From Pycnococcus provasolii (Eukaryota; Chlorophyta; Pseudoscourfieldiophyceae; Pseudoscourfieldiales; Pycnococcaceae), in the NCBI GenBank assembly GCA_938743325.2, contig OW568897.1:404433-468432 (forward strand): a stretch of DNA of 64,000 nucleotides. The letters are read 5' to 3'. The translations under genes were made by a program, and so were the position numbers. The notes below the pieces were generated by a model. It had not been told where the DNA came from, did not search any database, and saw only the letters and a list, made by a program, of their open reading frames with translations. Below, piece after piece: positions 63,137 through 64,000 of the stretch (position 1 is its first letter; each line of letters begins with the position of its first letter).

Positions 63137-63387
63137 GAGGGGATCCTTCATTGGTTGTTGTTGATTAGGATAGAACGGGGATCCTTGATTGGTCGTTATT
63201 CGAGAGTCTGAATCTTTGAAGGTTTGTATGTTAAGGATTTACGCTTCTTTCACAACTTTAAAGTTATCCATTACTATGTAGAGGTTGAAGATGCTAACAA
63301 ATGCTAGTATAGTGTCTCGTAACACCTCAAGCGCGACCGTTTGAGGGAAAAATCAAGTCAAACGAACACCTAGATAGATAGTTATGA

Positions 63388-63591
63388 GACGAAAAATCTT
63401 CTTGCGCTTTCAATGAGCACACAAGGGAGCTTGAACTCCTCTAAGAGATGAAGCGTGAGCATGAGCATCAGCGCTAGCAAGATCGCAAAGAGTTGGAGCG
63501 TGAAAGGCAACGCATGAAATGCCCAATCTGCTTTTATGCGTTGAATACGCAAAAATGCGCGGGTCTCGAGCCTTGCGGCCATAACTTTTAA
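63388..63591 (+). pseudogene. RING-finger gene remnant
   Basis: One frame with two internal stops: EHTRELELL, stop, EMKREHEHQR, stop, then a charged helix QDRKELERERQR, then MKCPICFYALNTQKCAGLEP and CGHNF, stop. The Cys-x2-Cys and Cys-Gly-His spacing is the first half of a RING finger preceded by a coiled coil. The second half is missing. Subtelomeric decay is the simple explanation. Confidence 0.6.
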
Positions 63592-63766
63592 CAACATAAC
63601 ATTACCGCGCTACTTGGTGATATGACAAGATATCGCCGGAAACGGCGGGTGAAAAAAATGGCTGTTGTTATTGGCTTCGTTCTGCACGACGCTGGCCGAC
63701 GGTCGGCCGCATACCGGAGGCGAAATTTTTTTTTCAACATGTGGGTCAAACTGCCAGCCTGGCAAA

Positions 63767-64000
63767 TTAGGGTTACAATTAGGGTTACAATTAGGGTTAC
63801 AATTAGGGTTACAATTAGGGTTACAATTAGGGTTACAGGGTTAGGGTTAGGGTTAGGGTTACAATTAGGGTTAGGGTTAGGGTTAGGGTTAGGGTTAGGG
63901 TTAGGGTTAGGGTTAGGGTTAGGGTTAGGGTTAGGGTTAGGGTTAGGGTTAGGGTTAGGGTTAGGGTTAGGGTTAGGGTTAGGGTTAGGGTTAGGGTTAG
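63767..64000 (+). repeat. Chromosome-end telomere array
   Basis: Proximal part: about five to six TTAGGGTTACAA 12-mers, a mixed stretch, then pure TTAGGG units to the last base (about 63851-64000). The G-rich strand runs 5' to 3' toward the end, as at a true right telomere. Confidence 0.95.

Noticed and set aside
1-64000. CRISPR array, prophage or bacterial operons
   Set aside because: No regularly spaced direct repeats with unique spacers. Introns, telomere and protein families are eukaryotic.

Overview
This looks like the right-hand end of a nuclear chromosome from a flagellated, photosynthetic eukaryotic microbe, probably a green-lineage (prasinophyte-like) alga. The window ends in a (TTAGGG)n array running to the last base, with the G-rich strand pointing to the end. 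Plastid function is implied by a solanesyl/polyprenyl diphosphate synthase with a long N-terminal presequence and a spliced YidD-type gene with a presequence. A cilium is implied by DNAAF1 (LRRC50/ODA7). The species cannot be named from the sequence alone. Genes are compact and mostly single-exon. The seven introns I can place are 89-393 nt long and GT-AG.

Layout. 0-5 kb: a 5'-truncated acidic/proline-rich gene, a possible organelle-targeted acidic protein and a four-span membrane protein. 5-13 kb: mitochondrial ATP synthase subunit f, an Abi-like WAVE-complex protein, DNAAF1, a prolyl-4-hydroxylase-like oxygenase and a tail-anchored DJ-1/PfpI-like protein. 13-25 kb: a possible permuted tRNA gene (weak), a GT23-like fucosyltransferase homologue, the polyprenyl diphosphate synthase, a three-exon SERF/4F5 gene, a thioredoxin-ERV fusion protein and a hybrid histidine kinase with two receiver domains. 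25-36 kb: an EF-hand surface protein, derlin, a U-box/WD40 protein, a luminal thioredoxin-fold-like protein, and a block of inverted interstitial telomere repeats followed by gene debris. 36-45 kb: a broken relative of the EF-hand surface protein and an about 1,890-residue Cache / Cys-rich / multi-span receptor. 45-62 kb: a 3,614-residue repeat/TBC RabGAP protein, ATP-type PEP carboxykinase, YidD, a CobW-type metallochaperone and one small unknown gene. 62-64 kb: subtelomere with two dead gene fragments, then the telomere.

Several genes share cellular themes. Derlin, the thioredoxin-ERV protein, the luminal thioredoxin-like protein, the fucosyltransferase-like protein and the prolyl hydroxylase suit the ER/Golgi. 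The histidine kinase and the Cache receptor are sensors. Eukaryotic gene order gives no operon information.

The least explained signals are sequence cassettes shared by the 3' flanks of unrelated genes, always in the same orientation relative to the gene and starting within about 55 nt of the stop codon. One is about 210-230 bp with two copies; the other is about 40-75 bp with four copies. Also notable are a promoter-side motif at nearly the same distance (175 and 177 nt) from two start codons, a tRNA-like locus whose 3' half precedes its 5' half, head-to-head interstitial telomere repeats, and introns whose ends are complementary simple repeats.
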